Below are positions 27,753 through 35,867 of a DNA stretch of 64,000 nucleotides, piece by piece. The DNA comes from CBDCGJ01 sp965238305 (GTDB lineage: Bacteria; Pseudomonadota; Alphaproteobacteria; GCA-2731375): the NCBI GenBank assembly GCA_965238305.1, contig CBDEHK010000001.1:186001-250000 (forward strand), written 5' to 3'. A program made the translations under genes and the position numbers. A model generated the notes under the pieces. The model saw nothing but the letters and a program-made list of their open reading frames with translations. It searched no databases and was not told where the DNA came from. Within the stretch, counting starts at the first letter, position 1; the number at the start of each line of letters is the position of its first letter.

Positions 27753-27770
27753 TTATCCCCGTTATTCACA
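27753..27770 (+). promoter_or_regulatory. Tandem DnaA-box-like 9-mers upstream of nrdJ
   Basis: TTATCCCCG and TTATTCACA abut each other directly; against the DnaA consensus TTATCCACA they carry two and one mismatches. They lie about 155 bp upstream of the nrdJ start inside a 7-bp inverted repeat (AGCCCTG at 27725, CAGGGCT at 27769). DnaA is known to control ribonucleotide reductase genes in E. coli and Caulobacter, so a role here is plausible but inferred. Confidence 0.4.
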
Positions 27771-27949
27771 GGGCTGCACGCAGGAAAAGTGGAGGTGATA
27801 TTAGAGGATTGTAATTTGACAAAAGTCTGCCTCTAAATAGCGCTTACATTAATCGAATTGCGCTTTCGCCGTTGGACGTCCGGACTTTTACTGGCGCCAA
27901 TTCTGGAATGTCGCTACCTTTGAGAAAACATTATTCGAAAGGCGACACA

Positions 27950-28492
27950 ATGGCGGTCGATATGGTGTTGAGTGTGTTGGCGGGCGATCGGCCGGGATTG
28001 GTGGAAGTGTTGTCGAAAGCAGTGGCGGATGTCGATGGCAACTGGATCGATAGTTCTATGGCCCGCCTGGGCGGGGAATTTGCTGGCATCGTCCGGGTCA
28101 GTATTTCCGAAGAGGCGGTCGACACCTTCGAACAAACGGTGATCGCGCTGGCAGCAGACGGGATCACGGTGCAAGTCCGCCGTGGCGGCGAAACCGTGGT
28201 TGAACCCAGCGGCTATAGCGCCAAGATCGAACTGACCGGGGCCGATCATCCAGGCATCGTCCACGAAATCTCCCGCACTCTAGCGGCGCATGGGGTCAGT
28301 ATTGACGATCTACAGACCGAAGTTTTCACTGGCAGCATGTCTGGCGGCCAGCTTTTTTCGGCCCATGCCCGCATTATCGTTCCCGATAGCCTGAATATCG
28401 ATGACTTACTGGCGGAGTTGGAACGTACCGCTTCCGACATCATGGTCGAAATCGAATTGATCGACGCCGAAGCTCTTGCATCAAAAGGCTAA
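27950..28492 (+). CDS. Double-ACT-domain protein, GcvR-like
   Basis: The protein has 180 residues from the ATG at 27950 (AAGG 8 nt upstream). Two ACT domains in series: residues about 4-80 (LSVLAGDRPGLVEVLSKAV) and about 95-175 (ELTGADHPGIVHEISRTLAAHGVSI). The DRPG and DHPG loops are the ligand-binding turns. The architecture is that of GcvR, which in E. coli binds glycine and holds GcvA in check, and of related amino-acid sensing proteins. No gcv genes are adjacent; a GcvA-like LysR occurs at 60435 but the link is untested. Monocistronic, followed by two hairpins. Confidence 0.82.
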   Translation: MAVDMVLSVLAGDRPGLVEVLSKAVADVDGNWIDSSMARLGGEFAGIVRVSISEEAVDTFEQTVIALAADGITVQVRRGGETVVEPSGYSAKIELTGADHPGIVHEISRTLAAHGVSIDDLQTEVFTGSMSGGQLFSAHARIIVPDSLNIDDLLAELERTASDIMVEIELIDAEALASKG

Positions 28493-28521
28493 GCAAACCT
28501 GCAATCCTTGCTCACTCCTAT

Positions 28522-28580
28522 TTACTCCGACCCGTTATTCTGAATAGATCGTAGCTAATAGGAATACCGGGTCGGAGTAA
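28522..28580. repeat. Long inverted repeat (19-bp arms)
   Basis: Arms 28522-28540 and 28562-28580 pair at 18 of 19 positions around a 21-nt loop; the core is ACTCCGACCCG / CGGGTCGGAGT. It lies 30 bp after the GcvR-like gene, can act as a terminator, and resembles the short GGGTCGGAGT palindromes that occur dispersed in proteobacterial genomes with REP-associated transposases. Confidence 0.65.
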
Positions 28581-28599
28581 GTAGAGGAATTTAGGACGA

Positions 28600-28628
28600 A
28601 AAAGGGGAGCGATAAAACGCTCCCCTTT
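28600..28628 (-). terminator. Rho-independent terminator of the cyclase-family gene
   Basis: Arms AAAGGGGAGCG (28601-28611) and CGCTCCCCTTT (28618-28628) are perfect with a 6-nt loop. Read on the minus strand the hairpin runs into TTTTT, 25 bp after the stop codon at 28653, which is standard terminator geometry. It may also serve the convergent GcvR-like transcript. Confidence 0.8.
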
Positions 28629-28652
28629 CGGAATTTAGAACAATAAATCCGC

Positions 28653-29615
28653 TTACCACATGGCGACCGGATTGATGATCATTTGCACCGTGCCTTTGAT
28701 CCGGGCTTGGCCAAGGACGAACATGAACTCATGCACGCCTTCTTTCGCCAAACGACCGGTATTCATGGTTTCCAGGATGTAGACACCTTGCTCTTTCAAG
28801 AGTGTTACATGGCCATAGAAAACCTTGTCGCCTTTGGCTGGTGGCACAACGTCGACGCCCCAGGTATCGGCGCCCACGGCCATCGGATTGAGTGTCGCCA
28901 AATAGACAAATGCCTCGTTGTTGAGTCCCGGTTCACCCGAAACCCATGCCGTTGGATCCGACGCCAATTTTCCATCGGTCCAGCCGGTATGGAACAGCAC
29001 AACGTCACCTTGGCGAACTTCGACGCCTTGGGCTTTCATCGCTGCCTTAATATCAGCAGATCCGATCGCCTGGCCGGCCGCCATGGTGGCGACGCCAAAA
29101 TGCTTGGCCATATCGATCATGACACCGCGACCAATCATCGGTGGGATTTTGTCGACACCGAGTTTCTTCAGGCCGGTGATGTGGACAAAATCTTTGGCAT
29201 CGTTGCAATTGTAATACATTGCCCCTTCGCCCAAATGGCCGAGACCATCAATTTGCGGCCCGGTGCCGAACCATAGTTGCGCGATATCGTCGTTGTAGAC
29301 GACGTCCCAACCGAAATCCTGGGTCATGCCGCGGCCATTATGCTGACCCGGTTGGACAATTTGCAGCGAGGTCGAGCGCGGCGGGAAAGCCGGCATTTTT
29401 GGATCGACGACGATCCCGAGGGGATGGCTTTCACCCTTCTTGACCAATTTCGTTGCCATCAGCACTTGCGCCGGGGTGACATAATTAGCGGCCCCGATTT
29501 CATCGTCGGCGCCCCATTTCGACGGTTTGCATTCCGCCGCCTGGCTGGCGCCAGCCGCGAGCAACAAACCGCTCGTGACAAAAGCCAAAGTCACTAATTT
29601 CGAAAGATTGTTCAC
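28653..29615 (-). CDS. Secreted cyclase-family (kynurenine-formamidase-like) hydrolase
   Basis: The protein has 320 residues from a GTG at 29615, preferred because GGGAGAAG lies 6 nt upstream and a signal peptide follows at once (LVTLAFVTSGLLLAAGA, cleavage after SQA). The mature part matches the cyclase/KynB superfamily: ADDEIGAANYVTPAQV, IDGLGHLGEG (metal-binding Asp and His), DMAKHFG and GDVVLFHTGW. These metal-dependent hydrolases cleave formylkynurenine, isatin or similar amides and lactones; the exported form has unknown substrates. An upstream 8-bp dyad at 29758 may control it. Confidence 0.87.
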   Translation of the reverse strand: MNNLSKLVTLAFVTSGLLLAAGASQAAECKPSKWGADDEIGAANYVTPAQVLMATKLVKKGESHPLGIVVDPKMPAFPPRSTSLQIVQPGQHNGRGMTQDFGWDVVYNDDIAQLWFGTGPQIDGLGHLGEGAMYYNCNDAKDFVHITGLKKLGVDKIPPMIGRGVMIDMAKHFGVATMAAGQAIGSADIKAAMKAQGVEVRQGDVVLFHTGWTDGKLASDPTAWVSGEPGLNNEAFVYLATLNPMAVGADTWGVDVVPPAKGDKVFYGHVTLLKEQGVYILETMNTGRLAKEGVHEFMFVLGQARIKGTVQMIINPVAMW

Positions 29616-29757
29616 AATTACTTCTCCCTGGTTTTCTTTATTAGGTCCATAGATACGAACTGATCTCAAGCGCCGGACAAACAGCAAGCGGTTTGCTCGT
29701 GATAAAAGGCGAATATGAGGCAGCCCGAATTTACCATAACGCAGGACCTGATAAGAA

Positions 29758-29777
29758 GCAAACAAGCGTTTGTTTGC
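29758..29777. promoter_or_regulatory. Perfect 8-bp dyad, TetR/PsrA-like operator
   Basis: GCAAACAA and TTGTTTGC flank GCGT as perfect 8-bp arms. The inner part CAAAC-N4-GTTTG fits the box reported for the TetR regulator PsrA (CAAAC, 2-4 nt, GTTTG). It lies 140 bp upstream of the cyclase-family start and also upstream of the divergent GNAT gene, so it could control either. The rest of the 29616-29919 gap shows no gene. Confidence 0.5.
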
Positions 29778-29919
29778 GCCACGAATAGGGTTTGTCGCCG
29801 TCGAAAAACAACTTTACCGATGGCTGACACCTGCGCCCGGCACCACCTGCCGACGGCAGCGCTGTAACCACGATAGCGTCGGCAAAAGTTACCTGTTACG
29901 ATGCGGATAGGGAGACTGC

Positions 29920-30537
29920 ATGACTGCTGACATCACCTTCGAACCTGCGGCAAGCGAACAGATCGATGATATAGGCGCTTGGTTATACGAAACAGGCCCC
30001 GAATTTTTCTCTTATATCTTCCAAGGACGCGAAGCCGCAATTGCCACATTGGCAGTGCATTGGAGGTTAGAAAGCGGCGTTTTCTCCCATCGTCACGCGG
30101 TCGTCGCAAAACGAAATGGTCAAACCCTAGGTTTGGAGCTCGGTTTCACCAGGGCGGAAAAAGCGCCGCACAATCAGGCCACCGGGTTACGCCTGCAGAA
30201 AGATTTGGGGGCGGCGGAGTTTGACGCGCAAATGGCCCGACTGCGGGATATCGGACCGCAGTTACTGGAGGCGCCGGGGGATGCCTATTTCCTGCAAAAC
30301 CTGGTCGTCAGCCCACAGGCCCGAGGTTGCGGTTGCGGCAAAGCCTTGCTAAAGCACGCTTTCGAACAAGCCAAATCGCAGGGCTTGAACACCGTGCATC
30401 TGGATGTTCTGAGCAACAATCCGGCCCGCAGTTTTTATCTTGCCAATGGCATGGAAGATCAGGTGGAAACCTATGTCCCCAAATTGGTCCGCGAGCACAA
30501 CATGCCTGGCAGCATCCGCATGGTGAAACAACTTTAA
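29920..30537 (+). CDS. GNAT-family N-acetyltransferase
   Basis: A 205-residue acetyltransferase. The acetyl-CoA loop is in LVVSPQARGCGCGKALLKHAFEQA (R-x-x-G-x-G/A pattern), preceded by the beta4 strand AYFLQNLVV and followed by VHLDVLSNNPARSFYLANGM, the usual motif B. The N-terminal 80 residues contain an FSYIFQGREAA segment also seen in small GNATs near stress genes. The acceptor is unknown. GGGAG lies before the ATG. Divergent from the cyclase-family gene. Confidence 0.88.
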   Translation: MTADITFEPAASEQIDDIGAWLYETGPEFFSYIFQGREAAIATLAVHWRLESGVFSHRHAVVAKRNGQTLGLELGFTRAEKAPHNQATGLRLQKDLGAAEFDAQMARLRDIGPQLLEAPGDAYFLQNLVVSPQARGCGCGKALLKHAFEQAKSQGLNTVHLDVLSNNPARSFYLANGMEDQVETYVPKLVREHNMPGSIRMVKQL

Positions 30538-30727
30538 AAACCTATCTCCACCTTACTTAAACACACGCGCATGAATTGAAGGTAACTCCGCCTCACTGGG
30601 TGGTGTCAGTGTTCGTTCTGTGTTATCCGCGTGGCGGCGTTGATAATCGTGACGCCTTTGGACGCGTCAAACTATTGTTCGCGCCCCTTGATCAAGCGCC
30701 CGTTGCGCGCAGATAGAAAGAACTTAG

Positions 30728-32614
30728 ATGACAAGATTTGATGGCGTTGTACCGGCGCTGAACCAGGCGTTGGAGAAGCGCGGCTATTCGGAACTGACGC
30801 CGGTGCAATTGGCGGTTTTGGAACCGCAGTTAGCGGACGCAGACCTGTTGGTCTCGGCACAAACCGGGTCCGGAAAAACCGTCGCTTTTGGCATGGCTTT
30901 GGCGCCGACTTTATTGGTCGGCGCGGATCGATTTTCCCGTGGCGGCAAACCCCTAGCGCTGGTGGTGGCGCCGACCCGGGAACTGGCTTTGCAGGTCAAG
31001 CGCGAGCTGGAATGGCTCTATGCCGGGACCGGCGCTGCCTTTGCCTCCTGCGTCGGTGGCATGGACATGCGCACGGAACGCCAAAATCTTGGCCGCGGGG
31101 CGCAAATCGTCGTCGGCACCCCCGGACGCTTACGCGATCATATCCAACGCGGCTCTTTCGATACTACGATGTTGCGGGCGGTCGTCTTGGATGAAGCGGA
31201 CGAGATGCTCGATCTCGGTTTTCGCGACGATCTTGAATATATCCTGGAAGCAGCGCCCAAGGACCGCCGCACGTTGATGTTTTCCGCTACGGTCCCACGT
31301 ACCATTGCCAATTTGGCGAAGCGTTATCAGCGAGACGCGGTTCGTCTCCAAACCACAGCGGAAAAAGAACAACATCTCGATATCGACTACCGCGCTATGA
31401 CTGTCGCCCCAAATGATCGAGAAAACGCTGTCGTCAATGTGTTGCGTTATTATGAAGCCAAAAACGCGCTGGTGTTTTGTGGCACACGGGCTGCCGTTAA
31501 CCATATGACCAGTCGATTTACAAATCGCGGATTTTCCGTTGTCGCCTTGTCTGGCGAGTTGAGCCAGAGCGAGCGCACTCAAGCCTTGCAGAAGATGCGC
31601 GATGGCCGGGCCCGGGTTTGTATCGCCACCGATGTGGCGGCGCGTGGCATCGACCTGCCGAATTTGGAACTGGTCGTTCACGCCGACCTGCCGAAAAAAT
31701 CGGAAACCCTGTTGCATCGAAGCGGGCGGACCGGGCGGGCCGGGCGCAAGGGAGTTTGCGCCCTGATTGTACCGCATAGTTGGCGGCGGCGCACCGAACG
31801 GTTATTGCAAAACGCCAACGTCAAGGCGACCTGGGCCGCGCCGCCTTCGGTCGAAGAGATTATAAAACGTGATCAGACGCGGATCATGGATGATCCGGTC
31901 TTGAGCGATCCCTTGCGTGAAGATGAACAGGCTTTTGCGGCTGAACTGCTGGCGCGTCACGGCGCCGAACAAATCGCCGCGGCTTTCCTGCGTTCACGGC
32001 GCGAAAGTCAGACCGCTCCGGAAGAGTTGCTGAATACCGCGCCGCCGCCCGAACGGGATCGGGAGCGCGACCGAAAACAGCGTAGCGACTTCAAGGGCGG
32101 CGCTTGGGTTTCGCTTTCGGTCGGCCGCGAACATAATGCCGAGCCTAGATGGCTGCTGCCGATGCTTTGTCGGGCCGGTAAGATCACCAAGCGCGACATC
32201 GGCGCGATCAAAATCTTCCAAACCGAAACCCATGTCGAGCTGACCGCCAATAGCATCGATAGCTTTCTGGAAGCGATCGGCCCCTCCCGAAAGGTCGACA
32301 AAACTATTTCCATCGAACGCATCAAGGGCCGACCGTCGAACACACAAGAAGGTGCCGGAGATTACAAGCCAAGACCCCCGTCTAAATTCAAGCGAAAATC
32401 GCGCCCTCAAGCGGCTCCGGTCGCCGCCGCGGGTGCCGATGAAGTGGTCGAAGCGGTCGATAACAGGAGCGATAAACCGCGCGAAGAGAGCGACGGCAAA
32501 GCGAAACGAAAGTTCAAGGCCAAGAGCCCGAAAAAGGCCAAAACAAACGCTAAAAGCCGTTCTGGCACAAAACCCGGCTCACGGCCCTTGAAACGGAAGA
32601 AACCCAAGAAATAG
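30728..32614 (+). CDS. DEAD-box RNA helicase with DbpA-type RNA-binding domain
   Basis: A DEAD-box helicase of 628 residues. Core motifs in order: Q motif (YSELTPVQLAVL), AQTGSGKT, PTRELA, TPGRL, DEAD, SAT, then helicase domain 2 with ARGIDLPNLELVVHADLP and HRSGRTGRAG. Residues about 455-525 form a DbpA/CsdA RNA-binding fold (GGAWVSLSVGREHNAEPRWLL, and IFQTETHVEL). The tail (about 540-628) is Lys/Arg-rich and disordered. This matches the alphaproteobacterial CsdA/DeaD group involved in ribosome assembly and cold adaptation. It stands alone, with about 190 bp upstream. Confidence 0.92.
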   Translation: MTRFDGVVPALNQALEKRGYSELTPVQLAVLEPQLADADLLVSAQTGSGKTVAFGMALAPTLLVGADRFSRGGKPLALVVAPTRELALQVKRELEWLYAGTGAAFASCVGGMDMRTERQNLGRGAQIVVGTPGRLRDHIQRGSFDTTMLRAVVLDEADEMLDLGFRDDLEYILEAAPKDRRTLMFSATVPRTIANLAKRYQRDAVRLQTTAEKEQHLDIDYRAMTVAPNDRENAVVNVLRYYEAKNALVFCGTRAAVNHMTSRFTNRGFSVVALSGELSQSERTQALQKMRDGRARVCIATDVAARGIDLPNLELVVHADLPKKSETLLHRSGRTGRAGRKGVCALIVPHSWRRRTERLLQNANVKATWAAPPSVEEIIKRDQTRIMDDPVLSDPLREDEQAFAAELLARHGAEQIAAAFLRSRRESQTAPEELLNTAPPPERDRERDRKQRSDFKGGAWVSLSVGREHNAEPRWLLPMLCRAGKITKRDIGAIKIFQTETHVELTANSIDSFLEAIGPSRKVDKTISIERIKGRPSNTQEGAGDYKPRPPSKFKRKSRPQAAPVAAAGADEVVEAVDNRSDKPREESDGKAKRKFKAKSPKKAKTNAKSRSGTKPGSRPLKRKKPKK

Positions 32615-32628
32615 CCTGCCCGGTCTAT

Positions 32629-33078
32629 TTATTCGTTAAAAAGGAATGTCGGCCCAGCACCGAGGGTCGCGGCGTGATCACCGGTATTATATAACGCGCA
32701 GCGTTTAAGAGACAGGCAGCCGCAACCGATACAGCCGGTGAGTTTGTCACGGACTTTTTGCAAATGGTCGATGCGCCGATCCAGGTGACGTTGCCATCGT
32801 CGAGATAGCCTCTCCCAATCCTTTTTTGTTGGCGTCCGCTTATTTGGTAGTTCCGCCAGGGCTTCGGCAATTTCCTCCAAGGTAAGACCGAGGGTCTGGG
32901 CCACGCGGATGACCGAAATACGCCGCAGCATAGCCCGATGATAGCGTCGCTGATTGCCCGCCGTGCGTACTGATGCTATCAGCCCGCGCGCCTCATAAAA
33001 TCGTAACGTCGATGTCGCCAGTCCCGCCCGCGTCGCAGCCTCGCCGATGGTGAGATAAGGGACGTTTTTTGTCAGCAA
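32629..33078 (-). CDS. soxR: Redox-sensing MerR-family activator SoxR
   Basis: The protein has 149 residues if translation starts at the TTG at 33078, which has a strong GGAGGAG 6 nt upstream; an in-frame ATG at 33093 overlaps that site. The N-terminal winged helix has LTIGEAATRAGLATSTLRFYEARGL, a dimerisation helix follows, and CIGCGCLSLKRC (Cys116, 119, 121, 127) is the CX2CXCX5C [2Fe-2S] signature of SoxR. Oxidation of the cluster by redox-cycling drugs switches on target promoters. It is divergent from a damaged MFS pump gene across an operator-like sequence. Confidence 0.93.
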   Translation of the reverse strand: MLTKNVPYLTIGEAATRAGLATSTLRFYEARGLIASVRTAGNQRRYHRAMLRRISVIRVAQTLGLTLEEIAEALAELPNKRTPTKKDWERLSRRWQRHLDRRIDHLQKVRDKLTGCIGCGCLSLKRCALYNTGDHAATLGAGPTFLFNE

Positions 33079-33111
33079 AATACACTCCTCCATAGATATC
33101 GAAATTACCCC

Positions 33112-33134
33112 TTGACTTAAACTTAACTTAAACT
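33112..33134. promoter_or_regulatory. SoxR-box-like operator; also reads TTAA-N7-TTAA
   Basis: TTGAC followed by TTAAACTTAACTTAAAC aligns with the SoxR box (CCTCAAGTTAACTTGAGG), agreeing at the TTAACTT centre and about 13 of 18 positions, with the TTGAC -35 usual for SoxR promoters. The same bases contain TTAA-N7-TTAA (33117-33131), the CtrA full-site consensus in alphaproteobacteria. Context favours SoxR; CtrA binding is an alternative. Confidence 0.5.
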
Positions 33135-33185
33135 TTCGGAACAAAAAAAGATAGTTTTCATGGATGGAGAGTTCACTTATCAACT

Positions 33186-33578
33186 GTCATCGAAAACACC
33201 GGCTGGGCTGCCCTCTTTCGTTCCGGCATTGTGGCGAAGTTTGCAATCTTTTGTTTAGGCGTTTGGCTGCACGCCGCGAGTAGTTTGTTGGCGGCGACAA
33301 CCTTGCCACGCGTCGTCGACGCGTTTGGTGATGCGCATCTGGTCAGTTGGGCCTATTCACTTTATCAGTTGGGCTCGATCCTGGCCGGTGCGAGCGTCGC
33401 ATTGTTTGTAGCCAGGCTCGGTCGCCGTCAATCGATGATCGGCGCGGCGGCGATCTATGGTGCCGGCTCGATATTGTGCGGGAATGCGCCTGAAATGACC
33501 TATCTGCTGGCCGGACGTCGGCTGCAAGGGGCGGGAGGCGGATGTTTGGTGGCGCTCGCCTGGAAACTGACAAAATAG
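33186..33578 (+). pseudogene. N-terminal remnant of an MFS drug transporter
   Basis: The frame encodes about 130 residues with roughly four hydrophobic segments and MFS landmarks: TTLPRVVDAFGD, LVSWAYSLYQLGSIL, the VARLGRRQSMIGAA loop (motif A) and AGRRLQGAGGG (motif B). It resembles the first third of the pumps commonly divergent from soxR. The similarity begins near 33186 but the only in-frame start is a GTG at 33231, and the protein ends at 33578 after ALAWKLTK, with no MFS sequence in any frame before phaB. Both ends are therefore damaged: a decayed SoxR target. Confidence 0.75.
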
Positions 33579-33633
33579 CCAGGGAAACAGGTCGTCCTTC
33601 CGGTAGGCCAAATTGTAACTGGTCCACCAAATC

Positions 33634-34356
33634 TCAATACATATGCTGGCCGCCGTTGATCGACATAGTCGAACCGGTCACGAAAGTGGCGTCGTCGGAG
33701 ACCAGAAAGAGCACACCGCGGGCGATTTCACCGGCATGGCCGAGGCGACCGACGGGCACTTGCGCGACGATTTTTTCCAACACATTGTCGGGTACTGCGG
33801 CAACCATATCGGTATCGATATAACCGGGTGCAATGGCGTTCACCGTGATGTTATACCGCGCGCCTTCCTGGGCCAGGGCTTTGGTGAAGCCATGAATGCC
33901 GGATTTCGCGGCGGCGTAATTGACCTGACCATATTGGCCGGCCTGTCCGTTGATGGAGCCAATATTGACGATGCGGCCAAAACCGCGTTCGCGCATCCCG
34001 GCAAAGGTGGCGTAAGAAAGATTGAAGCAGGAGCCGAGATTGGTATCGATCACCTTCTGCCAGTTTTCATGGCTCATCCGCATCAGGGTGCCGTCGCGGG
34101 TGATGCCGGCATTATTGACGACGACGTCGACCGGGCCAACTTCTTCTTCGATCTTGGCGACCATTGTTTGCGTCACCTCATAATCGGCGACATCCCATTT
34201 ATAAGCTGGGACGCCGGTTTCTTCGGTGAATTTCGCGGCGGCCTCGTCGTTGCCAAAATAGTTGGCGACAGTTTTGTATCCTGCGGCTTGCAGCGCTTCG
34301 CAAATCGCCCGCCCGATGCCACGTGTTCCGCCCGTGACCAATGCTACCCTAGACAT
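33634..34356 (-). CDS. phaB: Acetoacetyl-CoA reductase
   Basis: An SDR of 240 residues of the PhaB type: TGGTRGIG near the N-terminus, NNAGITRD, SINGQAGQYGQVNYAAAKSG with the catalytic Ser, Tyr and Lys, and the terminal INGGQHMY that marks PhbB. It reduces acetoacetyl-CoA to (R)-3-hydroxybutyryl-CoA with NADPH for PHB synthesis. It follows phaA on the same strand after 139 bp that contain a strong hairpin. The decayed MFS gene runs toward its 3' end. Confidence 0.94.
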   Translation of the reverse strand: MSRVALVTGGTRGIGRAICEALQAAGYKTVANYFGNDEAAAKFTEETGVPAYKWDVADYEVTQTMVAKIEEEVGPVDVVVNNAGITRDGTLMRMSHENWQKVIDTNLGSCFNLSYATFAGMRERGFGRIVNIGSINGQAGQYGQVNYAAAKSGIHGFTKALAQEGARYNITVNAIAPGYIDTDMVAAVPDNVLEKIVAQVPVGRLGHAGEIARGVLFLVSDDATFVTGSTMSINGGQHMY

Positions 34357-34393
34357 GATTTAGATCCTTTTTGTTGATGGTGATAAGGCCGCA

Positions 34394-34465
34394 CCTCCCG
34401 CACCCCCTTTCCCGACCGCCCATTAATGGTACCCTGTGGGTGGTCGGAAAAGGGGGTGCGGGAGG
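34394..34465. terminator. Strong intercistronic hairpin between phaA and phaB
   Basis: A 17-bp perfect stem (34394-34410 with 34449-34465, core CCTCCCGCACCCCC) continues into about 12 further pairs with two mismatches. Placed between phaA and phaB on their transcript, it could end part of the transcription, block RNA decay to protect upstream phaA mRNA, or be an inserted repeat. There is no long T tract directly after it on the minus strand. Confidence 0.65.
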
Positions 34466-34495
34466 CCGGGACTTCGACATTAGTCGATAAACAAA

Positions 34496-35671
34496 TTAAT
34501 CCCGCTCAACACACATGGCGATGCCCATGCCGCCACCGATACATAGGGTCGCCAAACCTTTTTTAGCATCGCGTTTCTGCATTTCATACAACAACGTCAC
34601 CAGGACCCGGCCGCCGGAGGCGCCGATTGGATGGCCGATGGCAATGGCGCCGCCATTGACGTTGACTTTATCAGCATCCCAGGCCAGGTCCTTACCCACT
34701 GCCAAGGCTTGCGCCGCGAATGCTTCATTGGCTTCAATCAGGTCGAGATCGTCAATCGTCCAGCCGGCTTTTTCCAACGCCGCCCGGCTGGCCGGGATCG
34801 GTCCAGTACCCATGATCGACGGATCGACCCCGGCTTGGGCCCAGGAAACGATGCGGGCCAGCGGTTTGATGCCGCGTTTTTCCGCCTCATCGCCCGTCAT
34901 CAAAACCACCGCGGCGGCGCCGTCATTGATACCGGAGGCGTTAGCCGCCGTGACCGAGCCATCCTTGGCAAAGGCCGGACGCAGTTTTTGCATATTTTCA
35001 ATCGTCGCGCCGTGGCGAATATATTCGTCGTCTTGGACGACAGTTTCACCCTTGCGGGTTTTGATCGTCACCGGCACGATTTCATCCTTGAAACGGCCGG
35101 ATTTTTGCGCCGCCTCGGCTTTGTTTTGCGAGGCAACGGCGAAAACGTCCTGCTGCTCCCGAGTGATCTGCCACTGCTCAGCGACATTTTCCGCCGTATT
35201 GCCCATGTGATAGCCGTTGAAAGCATCCCACAGACCATCGCGGATCATGGTGTCGATCATGCCAGTATCGCCCATCTTGGTGCCGTCACGCAGATGCATC
35301 GCGTGTGGCGCTTGGCTCATGCTTTCCTGACCGCCGGCGACGACGATGTCGCTATCGCCATTCAGAATGGCCTGATGGCCCAAAGCGACGGTGCGCAGAC
35401 CGGACCCGCAAAGCTGATTAACCCCCCAAGCCGGCACTTCCACCGGCAGGCCGGCATTGACACTTGCTTGTCGGGCCGGGTTCTGACCCTGCGCCGCGAT
35501 AAGGATTTGACCCATGATGACTTCGGAAACATCAGCAGCTTCAACACCGGCGCGTTTCAGCGCTTCGGTGATGGCGATGGTGCCAAGGTCATGCGCTGGG
35601 ACACTTGCAAATGCGCCATTGAACGATCCCACCGGCGTCCGTGCAGCGCCTGCAATTACGATATCCGTCAT
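34496..35671 (-). CDS. phaA: Acetyl-CoA acetyltransferase (beta-ketothiolase)
   Basis: The protein has 391 residues from the ATG at 35671 with GGGAGAAG just upstream. Thiolase motifs: NQLCGSGLRTVALG (nucleophilic Cys), NEAFAAQALAV, GGAIAIGHPIGASGGR (catalytic His) and the terminal CIGGGMGIAM (second Cys). It condenses two acetyl-CoA to acetoacetyl-CoA, the first PHB step, and feeds phaB downstream. The upstream region carries a GCAGTGC element shared with the phaC/phaR promoter. Confidence 0.95.
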   Translation of the reverse strand: MTDIVIAGAARTPVGSFNGAFASVPAHDLGTIAITEALKRAGVEAADVSEVIMGQILIAAQGQNPARQASVNAGLPVEVPAWGVNQLCGSGLRTVALGHQAILNGDSDIVVAGGQESMSQAPHAMHLRDGTKMGDTGMIDTMIRDGLWDAFNGYHMGNTAENVAEQWQITREQQDVFAVASQNKAEAAQKSGRFKDEIVPVTIKTRKGETVVQDDEYIRHGATIENMQKLRPAFAKDGSVTAANASGINDGAAAVVLMTGDEAEKRGIKPLARIVSWAQAGVDPSIMGTGPIPASRAALEKAGWTIDDLDLIEANEAFAAQALAVGKDLAWDADKVNVNGGAIAIGHPIGASGGRVLVTLLYEMQKRDAKKGLATLCIGGGMGIAMCVERD

Positions 35672-35723
35672 TGATCTTCTCCCGAAATGAAGTGATTGGT
35701 TAACGTCAACATAGTGTATTTTT

Positions 35724-35738
35724 TGTGCAGTGCCACAT
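35724..35738. promoter_or_regulatory. Candidate PhaR site upstream of phaA
   Basis: TTGTGCAGTGCCACA shows imperfect dyad symmetry and contains GCAGTGC, which also occurs in the phaC-phaR intergenic region at 47155. PhaR repressors of alphaproteobacteria bind TGC-rich sites, so a shared regulon is plausible. It is about 55 bp upstream of the phaA start. Confidence 0.35.
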
Positions 35739-35867
35739 AACTTTGTAATAATACGAGCAAAGTTCCCGTAGCTCCCATTTACCATACTTGTGATAAAGAT
35801 GAGACTTCGCTAATTTAGGATAGGTTATTAAGCCTAAATGCAAGTCACTTTAACGGAGTCTTGATCC

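Noticed and set aside
27601..27949. Possible cobalamin riboswitch before nrdJ
   Set aside because: No B12-box-like sequence or plausible multi-stem layout could be found in the leader.
34631..35674. 347-codon plus-strand frame antisense to phaA
   Set aside because: It mirrors the thiolase gene in every feature, has no family motif and no ribosome site; such long antisense frames arise from the codon bias of the real gene.
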